Shown: positions 42,834-52,161, counted from the stretch's first letter. The stretch: 64,000 nucleotides of DNA from Verrucomicrobium sp. GAS474 (GCF_900105685.1 NZ_LT629781.1:496001-560000), one strand, 5' to 3'. Translations and numbers: made by a program. The notes: generated by a model from the sequence alone, not told the origin.

Positions 42834-43586
42834 ATGCTCGCCGAAGCCTTCCACTACCTCACCGCCCCCGCCTCCCTCAGGGCGCGCCTCCGGGGACGGG
42901 TCGGGAGCGCCGTCGCCCTCTGGTCCCGGGCCGGGCGGTGCCGCGCCGCCTGGGAACCCCACTACGCGCAATGCCATGCGGCGGTCGCGGAAACCGTCGG
43001 GACATTGCCCGATCCCGCGCCGGACGGGCGGGGCCGGACCGTCCTCGTCCTCGGATCGGGCCTCGCCCACGACATTCCCCTCGACCTCCTCGCCGAACGC
43101 TTCGAGCGGGTCCTCCTCGTCGACGCCGTCCACCTCTGGCCGGTCCGGCTCCGCACCCTTCTCCATCCCCGCCGCCGCCGGATCGTCCACCTCGTCCGCG
43201 ACCTCACCGGCCCCGACCCCGCTGTCTCGGGGGCGTGGCAAACGTGGCAAACCGATCCCGCCATCGGCCTCGTCATCTCGGCCAACGTCCTCTCCCAGCT
43301 CCCCCTCGGCAAGGCCAACGCCGACCGACGTCCCGCCCTCGTCGTCTCCCACCTCGACGCCCTGGGCCGCTTTCCCGACTCCTGCCCCGTCCTCCTCCTC
43401 ACCGACATCGGGATGATCCGGCGCGCCCCCGACGGCACCATCCTGAAACGGAGCGATCTCCTCTTCGGCATCCCCCTCCCTCCCTCGACCTGGAGCCGGG
43501 AATGGGACTGGACCGTCTGCCCCTTCGGCGAGGAATCGTCCCGGCACGAGCGCATCCACCACGCCGGCGCGTGGCGGCTTCGCTGA
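42834..43586 (+). CDS. SAM-methyltransferase-like Rossmann protein
   Basis: The 250-residue protein contains a class I methyltransferase-like strand-loop VLVLGSGLAHDIPLDLLAE, followed by an acidic strand end VLLVDAVHLWPV, consistent with SAM binding. VISANVLSQLPLGK could be motif 4. No family was recognised, and substrate is unknown. I kept the ATG at 42834 because the extension upstream has low-complexity codons. The gene is followed by the TPR-like gene after 63 bp. Confidence 0.5.
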   Translation: MLAEAFHYLTAPASLRARLRGRVGSAVALWSRAGRCRAAWEPHYAQCHAAVAETVGTLPDPAPDGRGRTVLVLGSGLAHDIPLDLLAERFERVLLVDAVHLWPVRLRTLLHPRRRRIVHLVRDLTGPDPAVSGAWQTWQTDPAIGLVISANVLSQLPLGKANADRRPALVVSHLDALGRFPDSCPVLLLTDIGMIRRAPDGTILKRSDLLFGIPLPPSTWSREWDWTVCPFGEESSRHERIHHAGAWRLR

Positions 43587-43649
43587 AAAGAGAATCGATT
43601 CGACGGGTCGGCCCGAATCGGACATCCTTCCCCTCCTCCCCGCACCCTC

Positions 43650-44660
43650 ATGGACGAGCCCCCATCCGCCACGGAAACCTTCCGACGCCTCAACCAAGAG
43701 GCGAGCGATTGGATGCACCGCGGGATGGACCTCCTCCCGGAGACCTCCCCCGCCGCGCTCGAGGAAGCGATCCGCTGCTTCGACCGGGCCATCGCCCTCC
43801 GCCGGACTCTGCCGCTGGAGGAAAACCCCTTCTTCCGCTACGGCCTGAGCGCGGGCTGGATCAACCGGGGCGACGCCTTCGCCCGCCTCGGCACCGCCCC
43901 GGCGCTGAACGACGCCGTCCACTCCTACGACGAGGCCCTCGCCCTCCTCGAGACCCTCCCCCTCGGCGAAAACCCCCTCTACCCCCGCCGCCTCGCCATC
44001 GCGAAGCTCAACCGGGGCGTCGCCCTCCAGCGGCAAAGCCCCCCGCGCGACCGCGAGGCGGCCCTCATGTTCCGGGCCGCGCTCGACACCCTCGCCGCCC
44101 CGGCTGCCGCCGCCGTCGAAGACCGTCCCCTCCTGCGGGCCAGCGCCCTGGCCAACTTGGCCGGCGCCCTCGCCGGTCTCGGCGCGGAAGCCCAGGTCAC
44201 GGAGAGCGACGAAGCCTACGCCGCCCTCCGCGAGGCCCTCGCCCTCGCCCGCCCCGCGGAACAGAGCGACCTCCTCCACGCCGAGGTCGCCCTCAAGGCC
44301 CGCCACGCCCTCTGCCGCCTCGTCGTCCGCGATTTCCCCGCCCCCCGCCCGATCCCCCACGCCGTCGTCGCCGAGGCGACCGACGCCGTCGACGAGGCCC
44401 TCGCCCTCGCGCGGCAGTGGAAGGAAAAAGGACGGAACGATTTCGAGGCGATGGCCCGGACCTTCTTCCACTTCGGCTGCTGGATCTACGGACGAAGCCT
44501 CCCCCGCTTCCTCGCCGAATTCCTTGCCGAAGCCCCCGACCTCGCCGCCGCGCCCGAGATGGCCGGAGCCGTGGCCGACGCGATCACGGCGGCCCTCGCC
44601 TCCGACTCCGCCGCACTGGGAACGGAAGAACGCGCCGCGCTGAAGGCCCTGGCGGAATAA
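43650..44660 (+). CDS. TPR-like helical-repeat protein
   Basis: The 336-residue protein is helical and has TPR-like 34-residue periodicity: ALEEAIRCFDRAIALR, GWINRGDAFARLG, ALNDAVHSYDEALALL, AIAKLNRGVALQ, AALMFRAALDTL. No signal peptide or catalytic motif is seen. It could be a scaffold protein. The AraC/PocR gene starts 111 bp downstream in the same direction; a link is possible but not shown. Confidence 0.6.
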   Translation: MDEPPSATETFRRLNQEASDWMHRGMDLLPETSPAALEEAIRCFDRAIALRRTLPLEENPFFRYGLSAGWINRGDAFARLGTAPALNDAVHSYDEALALLETLPLGENPLYPRRLAIAKLNRGVALQRQSPPRDREAALMFRAALDTLAAPAAAAVEDRPLLRASALANLAGALAGLGAEAQVTESDEAYAALREALALARPAEQSDLLHAEVALKARHALCRLVVRDFPAPRPIPHAVVAEATDAVDEALALARQWKEKGRNDFEAMARTFFHFGCWIYGRSLPRFLAEFLAEAPDLAAAPEMAGAVADAITAALASDSAALGTEERAALKALAE

Positions 44661-44771
44661 CTGCCGCGGCGCGGGAAGAGTTGGAAACAGCGTTGCGTTT
44701 ATCGGCGCAGCTTGGGCAAGCTCGCCGCACCCGCACTCGCGCCCGCCTGCCGACCCTGAGTCCCCGCGTCC

Positions 44772-45737
44772 ATGATTTCCCCCTCGAAACCGGCCCCGCC
44801 GCCTCCCTCGCTGCTGGAGCGTCTCCTCGCCCTCCTGGGAGCCACCGGCCCATTGCGGATCTGCTTCGACGACCTCTCCGGGATCACCGTCGACTACCCC
44901 GAACTCACCCTCCCCGTCGCCCGCCAGATCCACGACTGCGACCACTGCCAGCTGGCGAAATCGTCGGTCCACTGGAGCTTCGACGGGCGTTATGCCGACT
45001 GCACGATGAACAAGCGGGCGACCAACCGGATCGCCCTCCGCCGCCAGACCGGCTTCCACGGCCTCTGCCACCTCGGCCTCCTCGACCTCGTCGAGCCGGT
45101 GATCCACCACGGCGTCCTCCTCGGCGTCCTCTACTACGGGCAGGTCTCCGTCCGCGAATGGCGGAAGAAATCGCTGGCCCGCATCGCCCGCCATTGCCAA
45201 CGGAAGCAGATCGATCCCGCCCCTCTCCTCGCCACCTTCGAGCGGGTCCCCGTCATTACCCGCGCCGAGATCGGCACCCACCGGGAACGGCTGCGGACGA
45301 TGGCCGAGACCATCCACCTCCTGTGCGAATCGCTCGCCGTCCCCGTCGAGCGTTACCGGATCGACTACGAGTCGGTCACCTGGCGCATCCTGGCGCAGAA
45401 GCCTTCCCTCGTCCGCCTCGTCGGCGAGCACGTCAGCCGCCACTACGGCGAGCCGTGCCGCGTCTCCGACCTCGCCCGGCGCTTCCAGTGCCATCCGAAC
45501 TACCTCGGCGCCCTCTTCGGCAAGAGCGTCGGCATGAGCCTGAACGACTACGTGAACCGCGTCCGGATCGAGCGGGCGAAGCACCTCCTCCGCGTCGACC
45601 GCTTCGGCATCAGCGAGGTCGGCTACAAGTGCGGCTTCTCCGACCCCAGCCGCTTTGGGAAAACCTTCCGCCAACACGAAGGAATGTCTCCGTTGACCTA
45701 CCGGAGAACCTTTGAAAAAGACCAGACCCCCGTTTGA
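44772..45737 (+). CDS. AraC-family regulator with PocR sensory domain
   Basis: The 321-residue protein has an N-terminal PocR-type domain, with CDHCQL, FHGLCHLGLLDLVEPV and GVLYYGQV, including Cys residues that bind ligand or metal in relatives. A C-terminal AraC domain with two HTH follows: VSDLARRFQCHPNYLGALFG and ISEVGYKCGFSDPSRFGKTF. PocR senses propanediol in Salmonella, but homologues vary, so the ligand is unknown. It ends 43 bp before a PEP-CTERM gene. A palindrome lies in that gap. Confidence 0.85.
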   Translation: MISPSKPAPPPPSLLERLLALLGATGPLRICFDDLSGITVDYPELTLPVARQIHDCDHCQLAKSSVHWSFDGRYADCTMNKRATNRIALRRQTGFHGLCHLGLLDLVEPVIHHGVLLGVLYYGQVSVREWRKKSLARIARHCQRKQIDPAPLLATFERVPVITRAEIGTHRERLRTMAETIHLLCESLAVPVERYRIDYESVTWRILAQKPSLVRLVGEHVSRHYGEPCRVSDLARRFQCHPNYLGALFGKSVGMSLNDYVNRVRIERAKHLLRVDRFGISEVGYKCGFSDPSRFGKTFRQHEGMSPLTYRRTFEKDQTPV

Positions 45738-45754
45738 TTCCGCCTAACCGCTTT

Positions 45755-45766
45755 CGATTGCAATCG
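45755..45766. promoter_or_regulatory. Perfect 12-bp palindrome before the PEP-CTERM gene
   Basis: CGATTGCAATCG is perfectly symmetric and lies 14 bp before the start codon at 45781. It could be an operator or a leader hairpin. Confidence 0.35.
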
Positions 45767-45780
45767 CCATCTTCTTCCTT

Positions 45781-46530
45781 ATGAAGATAGAACGCCTCTT
45801 TCCGAAAGTCTGGGCCGCCCTCCTCCTGCTGCTTGCGATTCCTTCCTCCCCGCTCCATGCCGACATCGTCATCGGCAACCTGGCCGATCCAGCCTTCTCC
45901 ACCTCGAACAACAGCGCCAGCTCCTCCTCCATCGCCAGCACCAGCGGCAAGGCCGTCGGCTTCACGCTCGGCTCCCTCTCCTTCACCCTCACTGCGGTCA
46001 AGCTCCGCCTCGCCATGACAGGCGACGCGACGACCGACCTCCCCAGCATCCAGATCTTCGCCGCCAACGGAACCAGCGTCAGCACCACCGTCGTCGCCAC
46101 CCTCACCCTCGACCCCGGCAACGCCTTCACCTACATCGCCAGCAACACCACGCCGAACGCCGCCACCGGCTTCACCACCTACACCTTCGACCCCGCGACG
46201 ACGGTCACCCTGAGCGCCAACACCGCCTACTTCCTCGTCGTGCGGGACAGCGGCAGCTCCAGCTTCACGTGGGCCATGCCGAACACCTCTCCCAGCATCA
46301 AGCCGACCAGCGTCAACGCCCTCTTCCTCGCCGCCTATAGCGGTGCCAACACCAGCCCCTCCACCTGGACCACCGCCTCGGGCAATTACAATTGGATGGA
46401 AATCGACGGCACCGCCATCGCCGTCCCCGAACCCTCGCTCTATCTCCTCATTCTCCTCGGCCTCATCCCGCTCTCCCTCGCCGCACGGAGGAGGCGGGAA
46501 CAGACGGCGGACGCCTCTTCCCAATCCTAG
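45781..46530 (+). CDS. PEP-CTERM protein, choice-of-anchor R type
   Basis: The 249-residue product has a signal peptide. A beta-rich domain of about 180 residues follows, with TAVKLRLAMTGDATTDLPSI, VTLSANTAYFLVVRDSG and a W-rich end, typical of 'choice-of-anchor R' proteins. A PEP-CTERM tail follows: VPEPSLYLLILLGL, then AARRRREQ. Sorting requires an exosortase elsewhere. No catalytic residues are evident. It is near the AraC/PocR regulator. It is convergent with the next gene (6-bp gap). Confidence 0.85.
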   Translation: MKIERLFPKVWAALLLLLAIPSSPLHADIVIGNLADPAFSTSNNSASSSSIASTSGKAVGFTLGSLSFTLTAVKLRLAMTGDATTDLPSIQIFAANGTSVSTTVVATLTLDPGNAFTYIASNTTPNAATGFTTYTFDPATTVTLSANTAYFLVVRDSGSSSFTWAMPNTSPSIKPTSVNALFLAAYSGANTSPSTWTTASGNYNWMEIDGTAIAVPEPSLYLLILLGLIPLSLAARRRREQTADASSQS

Positions 46531-46536
46531 GCCGAC

Positions 46537-47106
46537 CTAGGGCGGGAGCGTCTGGGAGCGGCCCGCGGGGAGATGCTGCAAGACCGGCTCCAGCGCCTCC
46601 GCCGGTGGATAGACCTCCCCGTTGCCCGCCTTGTAGATCACCACCACGTCCTTCTTCAACGCTTTGGAGCCGGGACTCCGCTTCTCCCTGGAAACCAGGA
46701 AAACCGTATCGGGAGGATCGTCGGCCGATACGCGGAAAATTTTGAAAGCCAGCGTCTTCTCCGAGAAGTCGTCGAGACGGCCCGCCGCCCGGAAGCCAGG
46801 GCAGGAGAAGATCTTCAAATCGGCCTCCTTCAGGAATCCCTCCTTCACGAGATAGGAGACGTACTCCTTCGCCGTCGTGCCGGGTGGAAAATCGGCAGGA
46901 TAACGCGGCTGCCTGCCGTCCGGCGCGGGATGGAGCGCCACGAGGGCGATCTGTTTGCCGTTGCTCACCGTCTTCAGCGTGTTCGCCCGGTGCATGTTTT
47001 CGCACATGCACGGAAACGACATGGAAACCAATATCCCGCCGCCCACCAGCACCACGCTCCCGATCCAAACCCGCTTCCACACCGTCTTCCAGCGCACACC
47101 CATCAC
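46537..47106 (-). CDS. Single-pass membrane/secreted hypothetical protein
   Basis: The 189-residue protein has a basic start, then a hydrophobic segment VWIGSVVLVGGGILVSM, then CMCENMHRANTLKTVSNGKQ, which resembles the region after the helix in type II secretion G/H-like pseudopilins (NA-x-x-L-K). The classical FTLIE site is missing, so the likeness may be only superficial. Function unknown. It lies between the PEP-CTERM gene and the tRNA. Confidence 0.5.
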   Translation of the reverse strand: MMGVRWKTVWKRVWIGSVVLVGGGILVSMSFPCMCENMHRANTLKTVSNGKQIALVALHPAPDGRQPRYPADFPPGTTAKEYVSYLVKEGFLKEADLKIFSCPGFRAAGRLDDFSEKTLAFKIFRVSADDPPDTVFLVSREKRSPGSKALKKDVVVIYKAGNGEVYPPAEALEPVLQHLPAGRSQTLPP

Positions 47107-47193
47107 CCCACCCTAGCGGAGGCTGTAGCCCAAAACAATAATGGGTTCGACGCCCTTCCGGGAATCGGGCATCATCGGCCTCCGCCACCCCAT

Positions 47194-47267
47194 GTGCCCG
47201 TAGCTCAGTTGGATAGAGCAGCAGATTTCTAATCTGCTGGTCGCTGGTTCGAATCCAGCCGGGCATG
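47194..47267 (+). tRNA. tRNA-Arg (anticodon TCT)
   Basis: A full cloverleaf is visible. Acceptor GTGCCCG pairs with CGGGCAT. The D-loop AGCTCAGTTGGATAGAGC, an anticodon stem with loop TTTCTAA (TCT, reads AGA), and the T-arm GCTGG-TTCGAAT-CCAGC follow. CCA is not encoded. It is the last ordinary chromosomal feature before the second glycan locus. Confidence 0.95.
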
Positions 47268-47308
47268 CGGCGGGTCCGGTGGGCCAGAACCCATTAATTG
47301 GCCGCTTT

Positions 47309-47354
47309 GGCCATTTTATGCCTTGGATTGAGGGGCGGCCACTTTATGCCTTGG
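47309..47354 (+). repeat. Two 18-bp direct repeats after the tRNA
   Basis: GGCCATTTTATGCCTTGG at 47309-47326 and GGCCACTTTATGCCTTGG at 47337-47354 differ at one base and are 28 bp apart. They lie in a 407-bp AT-richer gap (47268-47674) without a convincing gene. Only short, atypical ORFs occur there. It may be residue of an integration event. Confidence 0.55.
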
Positions 47355-47674
47355 TAAAGCGAGGCGAAAAATTTGGAGACTTTTCCTCTCATGCATTTCA
47401 CTGACCAGTGAAGCACTCAATTTGAGTGAAATGAAGGGTGAAGCACAGAAAGAGCCCTCGGAAAGATAGACCCGATGAGTGCTCCAACTCTCTTGACCAA
47501 TGGACGTCCTCCCCTTCGAACTTGCACCTCCCGAGAAGGCGATCCCACATGAATCGGATAGCGCCGGACGCCCTGGGGATCCCGTCGCCGACTGGGCCGC
47601 GAGCATCAACTAGCCTCAATGAAATCGATTGTCGCATCTAGTTGGCATGCCGACCGCTATTGGTTGCCACTATT

Positions 47675-49582
47675 TCACGCCGGGCATCGCCGCCGGATCG
47701 CGGCGGCGGCGGCGCAACCGCCTGCGAGAAAGAGGAGGGAGAGGACCGAGGGCTCGGGAACGGCGACGGCGGTCAGGGTAAGGTCGATGTTGCCGAGGCC
47801 GTCGTAGGAGAACGTGCCGGTATAGCCGCTGTTCGTGATCGTCCATCCGCTGAGATTCCCGCTCGTTCCAACGCCGGTGATGATGTTGTCGTAGGTTCCC
47901 GTCGTCGCGCCAAGGTCGATCAGGGTGATCGTCAATGCGGAGGCGAGGCTCGACCCGCTCGCCAAGGCAAGTGTGGAATGGGTCTGACCCGAACCGAGGA
48001 CGAACTCGAGCGTCGCCCCCGAAGAGATCGTGGAGGCGGAGGCAAGCGTCAGCGTCTCCGAAGCCGAGGCCCCTGTTCCCGCCAGGAGAATGGCACCGGA
48101 GGAGACTGTCACGATCGAGGAGATCGTCCCGTTGCCTCCGAGGGTCGCTCCGCTCGCCACGGTCGTCGCTCCCGCCCCGAGGGATCCCGATCCGTTGACG
48201 AGGAGTGTGCCCGCGCTGACGGTCGTCGTTCCGGCATAGGTGTTCGCGCCGGTGAGGGTGAGGGTTCCCGTTCCGATCTTGGTGAGCGAACCGGAGCCGG
48301 TCAGCGCGCCGGAATAGGTGGTGCTTTGATTGTTGTTTCCGACACGCAGGGCCACCGCCGCCGGCGTGGAGGCGATGTTTTGCAGGCTCAGGTTGCGTGA
48401 GCCCTCGAGCCCGCCCAAGGTGGCCGAGGTGATGGTCGTGGTGCTGATCAACCCGAAGCCGACGGTTCCCGTATCGCCGGAGGCCAGATTCAACGTGCTG
48501 TTCTGAAGCGCGAGGGAAGCGTTTCCCGAGGCGGCTCCCAGCAGCAGCGAGCCCGCGTAAACCCGGGTATCGCCGGTGAACGTGTTGTTGCCCGATAGCT
48601 GGACGATGCCCGCCGTATCGACGTTCGCAGTGGAAACCTTGACCGTTCCATTGATCTGGAGCCCTCCGGTTCCAGAAATGATCCCCGAAAGCGCGACTCC
48701 GGTGGTGTCGGCCGTGGTCATCTGGCTGATCACCGTCAGGTTTTGATTCAGAGCCACATTGCCGGTGAATTTCTGGATTCCGGAGGTAATAAGCGAACCG
48801 AGGACCGTCGTCCCTCCCGTTGCTCCCGTGACCGTGATGTTCGCAGCCACGGTCGCCGTGTTTACCCCGGTCCCCGGCACCGTGGCGAACGAGACGTCTC
48901 CCCCGCCGCTGCTTCCCAGAGTGATCCCGCTGGTGCTTCCAAAGGCTGTCGTGGAGGTCCATGTCATGGCTCCCGACGCCAGGGTGATGGCGCCTGTGTA
49001 GGTTCCGGCAGTCGATGTCCCGCCCTGAAAGCCGACCAGGCCGTAATTGAGGTCGTTCAGCACGTTGCTCACGGTGATGCTGCCGGTTCCGACCAGCCTT
49101 TGGTTGAGCTGGATGGCGTAGTTTTGCGCGGCGGCGTTCGCCGTGCTGCTGGCGTTCAATTGCTTGATCTGCAGGTCATCCGCGATTTGGAGGGCGCTGC
49201 CTGGACTATTGAGGAAGATCAGCCGCGCCCCCGTGGAAGTGGATGCGTTTGCTATGGTGGCAACACCCGAACCGGAGCCGTCCTGGTTGAGCACCAATGT
49301 GTTGGTGCCCGTACTGACGGTGAACACCGTGTTTCCGGAGATGGCAAGGGTGCCGACCGTTACCGATGCCAGATCCTGGGTCAGGGTATAGGTTCCCGTC
49401 GCCGTCGCAGAGGCGACGGCACCTATGGCGTTGGGCGGGGTGCCGGTATCCCAGTTGGAACCCACACTCCAGTTCCCGGCCGCAGCTGCGGTATACACGG
49501 CGGCCTGCAAGGGGGCTGCGAAGGGAAGCAGCAAAAGGGACATCGCGGCCACTATTTTGGCGAGAGGGTTGGAGTATGTCAT
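47675..49582 (-). CDS. Autotransporter-associated beta-strand repeat protein with PEP-CTERM (locus 2)
   Basis: The 635-residue product has a signal peptide and a Ser/Thr/Gly/Ala-rich beta-helix region. The repeat phrase LTLTGANTYAGTTTVSAGTL is followed by the tail VPEPSVLSLLFLAGG, then AAIRRRCP. It resembles the protein at 6006 in layout and both are in glycan loci, but the sequences differ. I chose the ATG at 49582 because it opens the signal peptide; the upstream part of the frame is unrelated and contains the operator. An operator-like site (49647-49660) lies 64 bp before the start. Confidence 0.85.
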   Translation of the reverse strand: MTYSNPLAKIVAAMSLLLLPFAAPLQAAVYTAAAAGNWSVGSNWDTGTPPNAIGAVASATATGTYTLTQDLASVTVGTLAISGNTVFTVSTGTNTLVLNQDGSGSGVATIANASTSTGARLIFLNSPGSALQIADDLQIKQLNASSTANAAAQNYAIQLNQRLVGTGSITVSNVLNDLNYGLVGFQGGTSTAGTYTGAITLASGAMTWTSTTAFGSTSGITLGSSGGGDVSFATVPGTGVNTATVAANITVTGATGGTTVLGSLITSGIQKFTGNVALNQNLTVISQMTTADTTGVALSGIISGTGGLQINGTVKVSTANVDTAGIVQLSGNNTFTGDTRVYAGSLLLGAASGNASLALQNSTLNLASGDTGTVGFGLISTTTITSATLGGLEGSRNLSLQNIASTPAAVALRVGNNNQSTTYSGALTGSGSLTKIGTGTLTLTGANTYAGTTTVSAGTLLVNGSGSLGAGATTVASGATLGGNGTISSIVTVSSGAILLAGTGASASETLTLASASTISSGATLEFVLGSGQTHSTLALASGSSLASALTITLIDLGATTGTYDNIITGVGTSGNLSGWTITNSGYTGTFSYDGLGNIDLTLTAVAVPEPSVLSLLFLAGGCAAAAAIRRRCPA

Positions 49583-49646
49583 GGGAGTACTTGGTGGTGA
49601 CGGCGATTTTCGTTCCCAAAGCCCTCCGCACTCAAACCCTTCCCTA

Positions 49647-49660
49647 CGCACGCCGTTGCG
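49647..49660. promoter_or_regulatory. Locus-2 operator site A
   Basis: On the minus strand: CGCAACGGCGTGCG, then 7 nt, then GGGTTTG, toward the repeat protein gene. Confidence 0.75.
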
Positions 49661-49765
49661 TGGGGTTGGCGTCCCGTTCATTCTTTCGACCACGAGCTTT
49701 TCACCCATGGAAGAAGAAATTGCGACGGATGGAGCTTCAAGGCGCGCGGCGGTATGGGGAACTCT

Positions 49766-52084
49766 TTACGGGTAGTTTTGGATGACGCTCATCTGAGGGC
49801 GGTCGACGCCGCCGACGGGCTCGCAATTCAGTCCGTCGGTGCTGCTCCATGAGGGGCCTCCGGCCCAGTAGGTGGTGCTCAGGCCGTTGGCGACGACGAA
49901 GTCGTAGAAGTTGGAGAGGCAGGTGAGCCAGCGGCTGTCGTTGTAGGGGACGCCCACTTCGCCGATGTAGCCCTGGAAGTTATGGAACTGGAGCCAGTGA
50001 ACGAAGGGGCGGACGCGGTCGACGCCGATGGTGGGGTAGGCGCCCTGGGCGTCATAGGAGACCGAATACGAGCCCGACGCGGCGGCATCGAAGTAGCAGT
50101 GGGCCTCGTAGACGAGCCGTCCCGCCGGGTCGAGGATGTCGAGGTTCGCGTTGGAGGTCTCCCATGCGTAGGCGCCCGCCCAGTTGTCCCCTTCCACCAT
50201 CACGTAATGGGTGGCGTCGACTTCCCGGATGCCCGAGACGGCCTGCTGCGCCGAGGCGGGCCACGCGCCGCCGGTGTCGTGGGGCTCGTTCATGATGTCG
50301 TAGCCGTACACGGCGCTCTCGGCCTTGTAGTGGTCGGCGATGCGCCGCCACACGTCGCGGAAGGCGCTGTCGGGAACAGCCGTGAAGCCGACGAGATTGC
50401 CGTTGTAACGGTCGTAGTTGTGCATGTCCAAAATGATCTTCATCCCGCGCGCGTGGGCGTAACCGACGACGGTGTCCATTCGCGCGAGCTCGGCGGCGTT
50501 GAGGGCTGCGTTCAACGTCGGCTGGAGGCGTTCCCACAGGAAGGGGAGCCGGATCAGGTTGAGTCCCTTGCCGTGGTAGTAATCGAATTCGGCGGAGGTG
50601 GGGTAGGTATACTGGGTGCCGTAGACACCGGGGAGGGGACCCCATTCGGCGCAGGAGAGATTCACTCCGCCCATCCGGGGTGCGGCGGCGGCGGAGCCGA
50701 CGTAAATGGCTCCCGAGCTGGAGCCACTCGAGAAGATCGCGGCATAGGAACCGTTGAGGGAGGAGTAGGAATAGGCTCCCGCGGACAACGCTGTCCCCGC
50801 GACCGTGAGGTCGGTGACATAGACGGGCTGGTTCAGGGCGACCTGGGCGCCGGTGGAGATAACCAGGGGGCCTTGCGTCGCGAGCGGGCTCTGGACGCTC
50901 AAGGTGCCCGAAACGAGGCGGATCGTCCCCGTGTAGTCCGAGGCGTCGTTGAAGGAGAGGGAGAACGTTCCGCCTCCGCTCACAGAGAGGTCTCCGTCGC
51001 CATGGAGCGTCGTCACGGCCAGCGCGATGCCCCGGCCGCTGCCGGCGGAAAGGGAGGTGGTGCCGTCGACCTCGTAATCGCCGACGTTGAGATGCTGCGT
51101 GATCGAGGCGACGCCCTGGGCGATGGTCCCTCCCGTGGAGAGGAAATTGGGGATCGTGCTGGTAGCGGCGCTGCCGGTCTTGAGCGTGAGCTGCGCCGTG
51201 CCGCCGAGGACGAGGAGACCGCCCGCGAAGGTGGAAGTCGAGGCGGGGGCCCGCAGCTGGTTGACGCCCTGGTCGTTGACGTAGGTGTCCGCGACGTTGA
51301 TCGAGGTGGGCGATGCGCCGCCGCCGCCGGCGTTGGCGTTCCAGTGGCTGAGGTAGGCGGAGGTCCAGTCCTGGCTGTTGGTCTGATTGACGATGAGGTG
51401 CCAGGTGGCGGGCGTCTTGGAGATCGTGAGCCCGCCGAGGACCGTGCTCGCGCCGCCATCGCCCGAGGTGATCCTGAGGACAGCCTTGCCCGTTCCATCG
51501 GCGGTCACCGAGAGCGTCCTGGTGCACACGGCGGGATCGGTGCTTTCGTCGAAGACGGTGTGCGCCGTCCAGGAGAGCGAGGAGGAACTCCCGGCGCTTC
51601 CCGAGGTGTAGTTCGTGAAGGTCATCGTCCGGGAGTTCGAGTCGTCGTAGGCGGTGTAGCCGATCTGGTAGACGCCCCCGGGCGTCAGTCCGGAAATCCC
51701 GATCGTGATCGGGCTGCCTGCCGTGACGAAGTCCCGGTAGAGGTAGTAGAGGGGGAATTCGGGATCCTCCATGAGCGATCGGTCGCGGGAGGTCAGCGCG
51801 CCGGTCGCGGTCGTGGTGGTTCCGGCTGCGATCGAGACGACGACCGTGCCCGAGGTGAGTGCCGGATCGAGCCCGGAATAGGTCGCGGTGATGGGCCCCG
51901 TTTGATTCGCGAGGGAAACGGGCGCGAAGGCTTGCCAGCCGGGCTGGAGTGGCGAAGCCCCCGACGAGCCCGCGTCGAAATCGATCGCCAGGATTGGCTC
52001 GGCTGAAGCGTTCCCCGCGCCTCCCTGCAGCAAAATCGAGGAAACGGAAAGAAGGAGCATCGTGCCGCGCAGAATCGCTTTCAT
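49766..52084 (-). CDS. Secreted GH5 glycoside hydrolase with N-terminal beta domains
   Basis: The 772-residue product has a signal peptide. A CBM-like region (about 30-230) and a beta-strand repeat region with AGGLLVLGGTAQLTL (to about 480) follow. A GH5 TIM barrel closes it, with NLIRLPFLWERLQP, ILDMHNYDRY, YDIMNEPHDT (acid/base Glu), HCYFD and GYIGEVGVPYN (nucleophile Glu). The order of strands and the catalytic Glu pair match GH5 endoglucanase-type enzymes acting on beta-glucan or mannan. The start at 52084 opens the signal peptide. Its own operator lies 46 bp upstream, after the LacI-C gene. Confidence 0.85.
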   Translation of the reverse strand: MKAILRGTMLLLSVSSILLQGGAGNASAEPILAIDFDAGSSGASPLQPGWQAFAPVSLANQTGPITATYSGLDPALTSGTVVVSIAAGTTTTATGALTSRDRSLMEDPEFPLYYLYRDFVTAGSPITIGISGLTPGGVYQIGYTAYDDSNSRTMTFTNYTSGSAGSSSSLSWTAHTVFDESTDPAVCTRTLSVTADGTGKAVLRITSGDGGASTVLGGLTISKTPATWHLIVNQTNSQDWTSAYLSHWNANAGGGGASPTSINVADTYVNDQGVNQLRAPASTSTFAGGLLVLGGTAQLTLKTGSAATSTIPNFLSTGGTIAQGVASITQHLNVGDYEVDGTTSLSAGSGRGIALAVTTLHGDGDLSVSGGGTFSLSFNDASDYTGTIRLVSGTLSVQSPLATQGPLVISTGAQVALNQPVYVTDLTVAGTALSAGAYSYSSLNGSYAAIFSSGSSSGAIYVGSAAAAPRMGGVNLSCAEWGPLPGVYGTQYTYPTSAEFDYYHGKGLNLIRLPFLWERLQPTLNAALNAAELARMDTVVGYAHARGMKIILDMHNYDRYNGNLVGFTAVPDSAFRDVWRRIADHYKAESAVYGYDIMNEPHDTGGAWPASAQQAVSGIREVDATHYVMVEGDNWAGAYAWETSNANLDILDPAGRLVYEAHCYFDAAASGSYSVSYDAQGAYPTIGVDRVRPFVHWLQFHNFQGYIGEVGVPYNDSRWLTCLSNFYDFVVANGLSTTYWAGGPSWSSTDGLNCEPVGGVDRPQMSVIQNYP

Positions 52085-52129
52085 AGGGCGAACCTAAGAA
52101 AAAAGAGGGTGCGCGCAACGATCTCGCAG

Positions 52130-52143
52130 CGCACCGCGTTGCG
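52130..52143. promoter_or_regulatory. Locus-2 operator site B
   Basis: On the minus strand: CGCAACGCGGTGCG, then 7 nt, then ATCGTTG, toward the GH5 gene. A partial second half-site, CGCAACG, lies at 52114-52120. Confidence 0.7.
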
Positions 52144-52161
52144 TATGTTGCGTTAATCGCG

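Noticed and set aside
47316-47641. Short ORFs on both strands after the tRNA
   Set aside because: They overlap each other, have no homology I can see and no ribosome site; the region is better read as non-coding.
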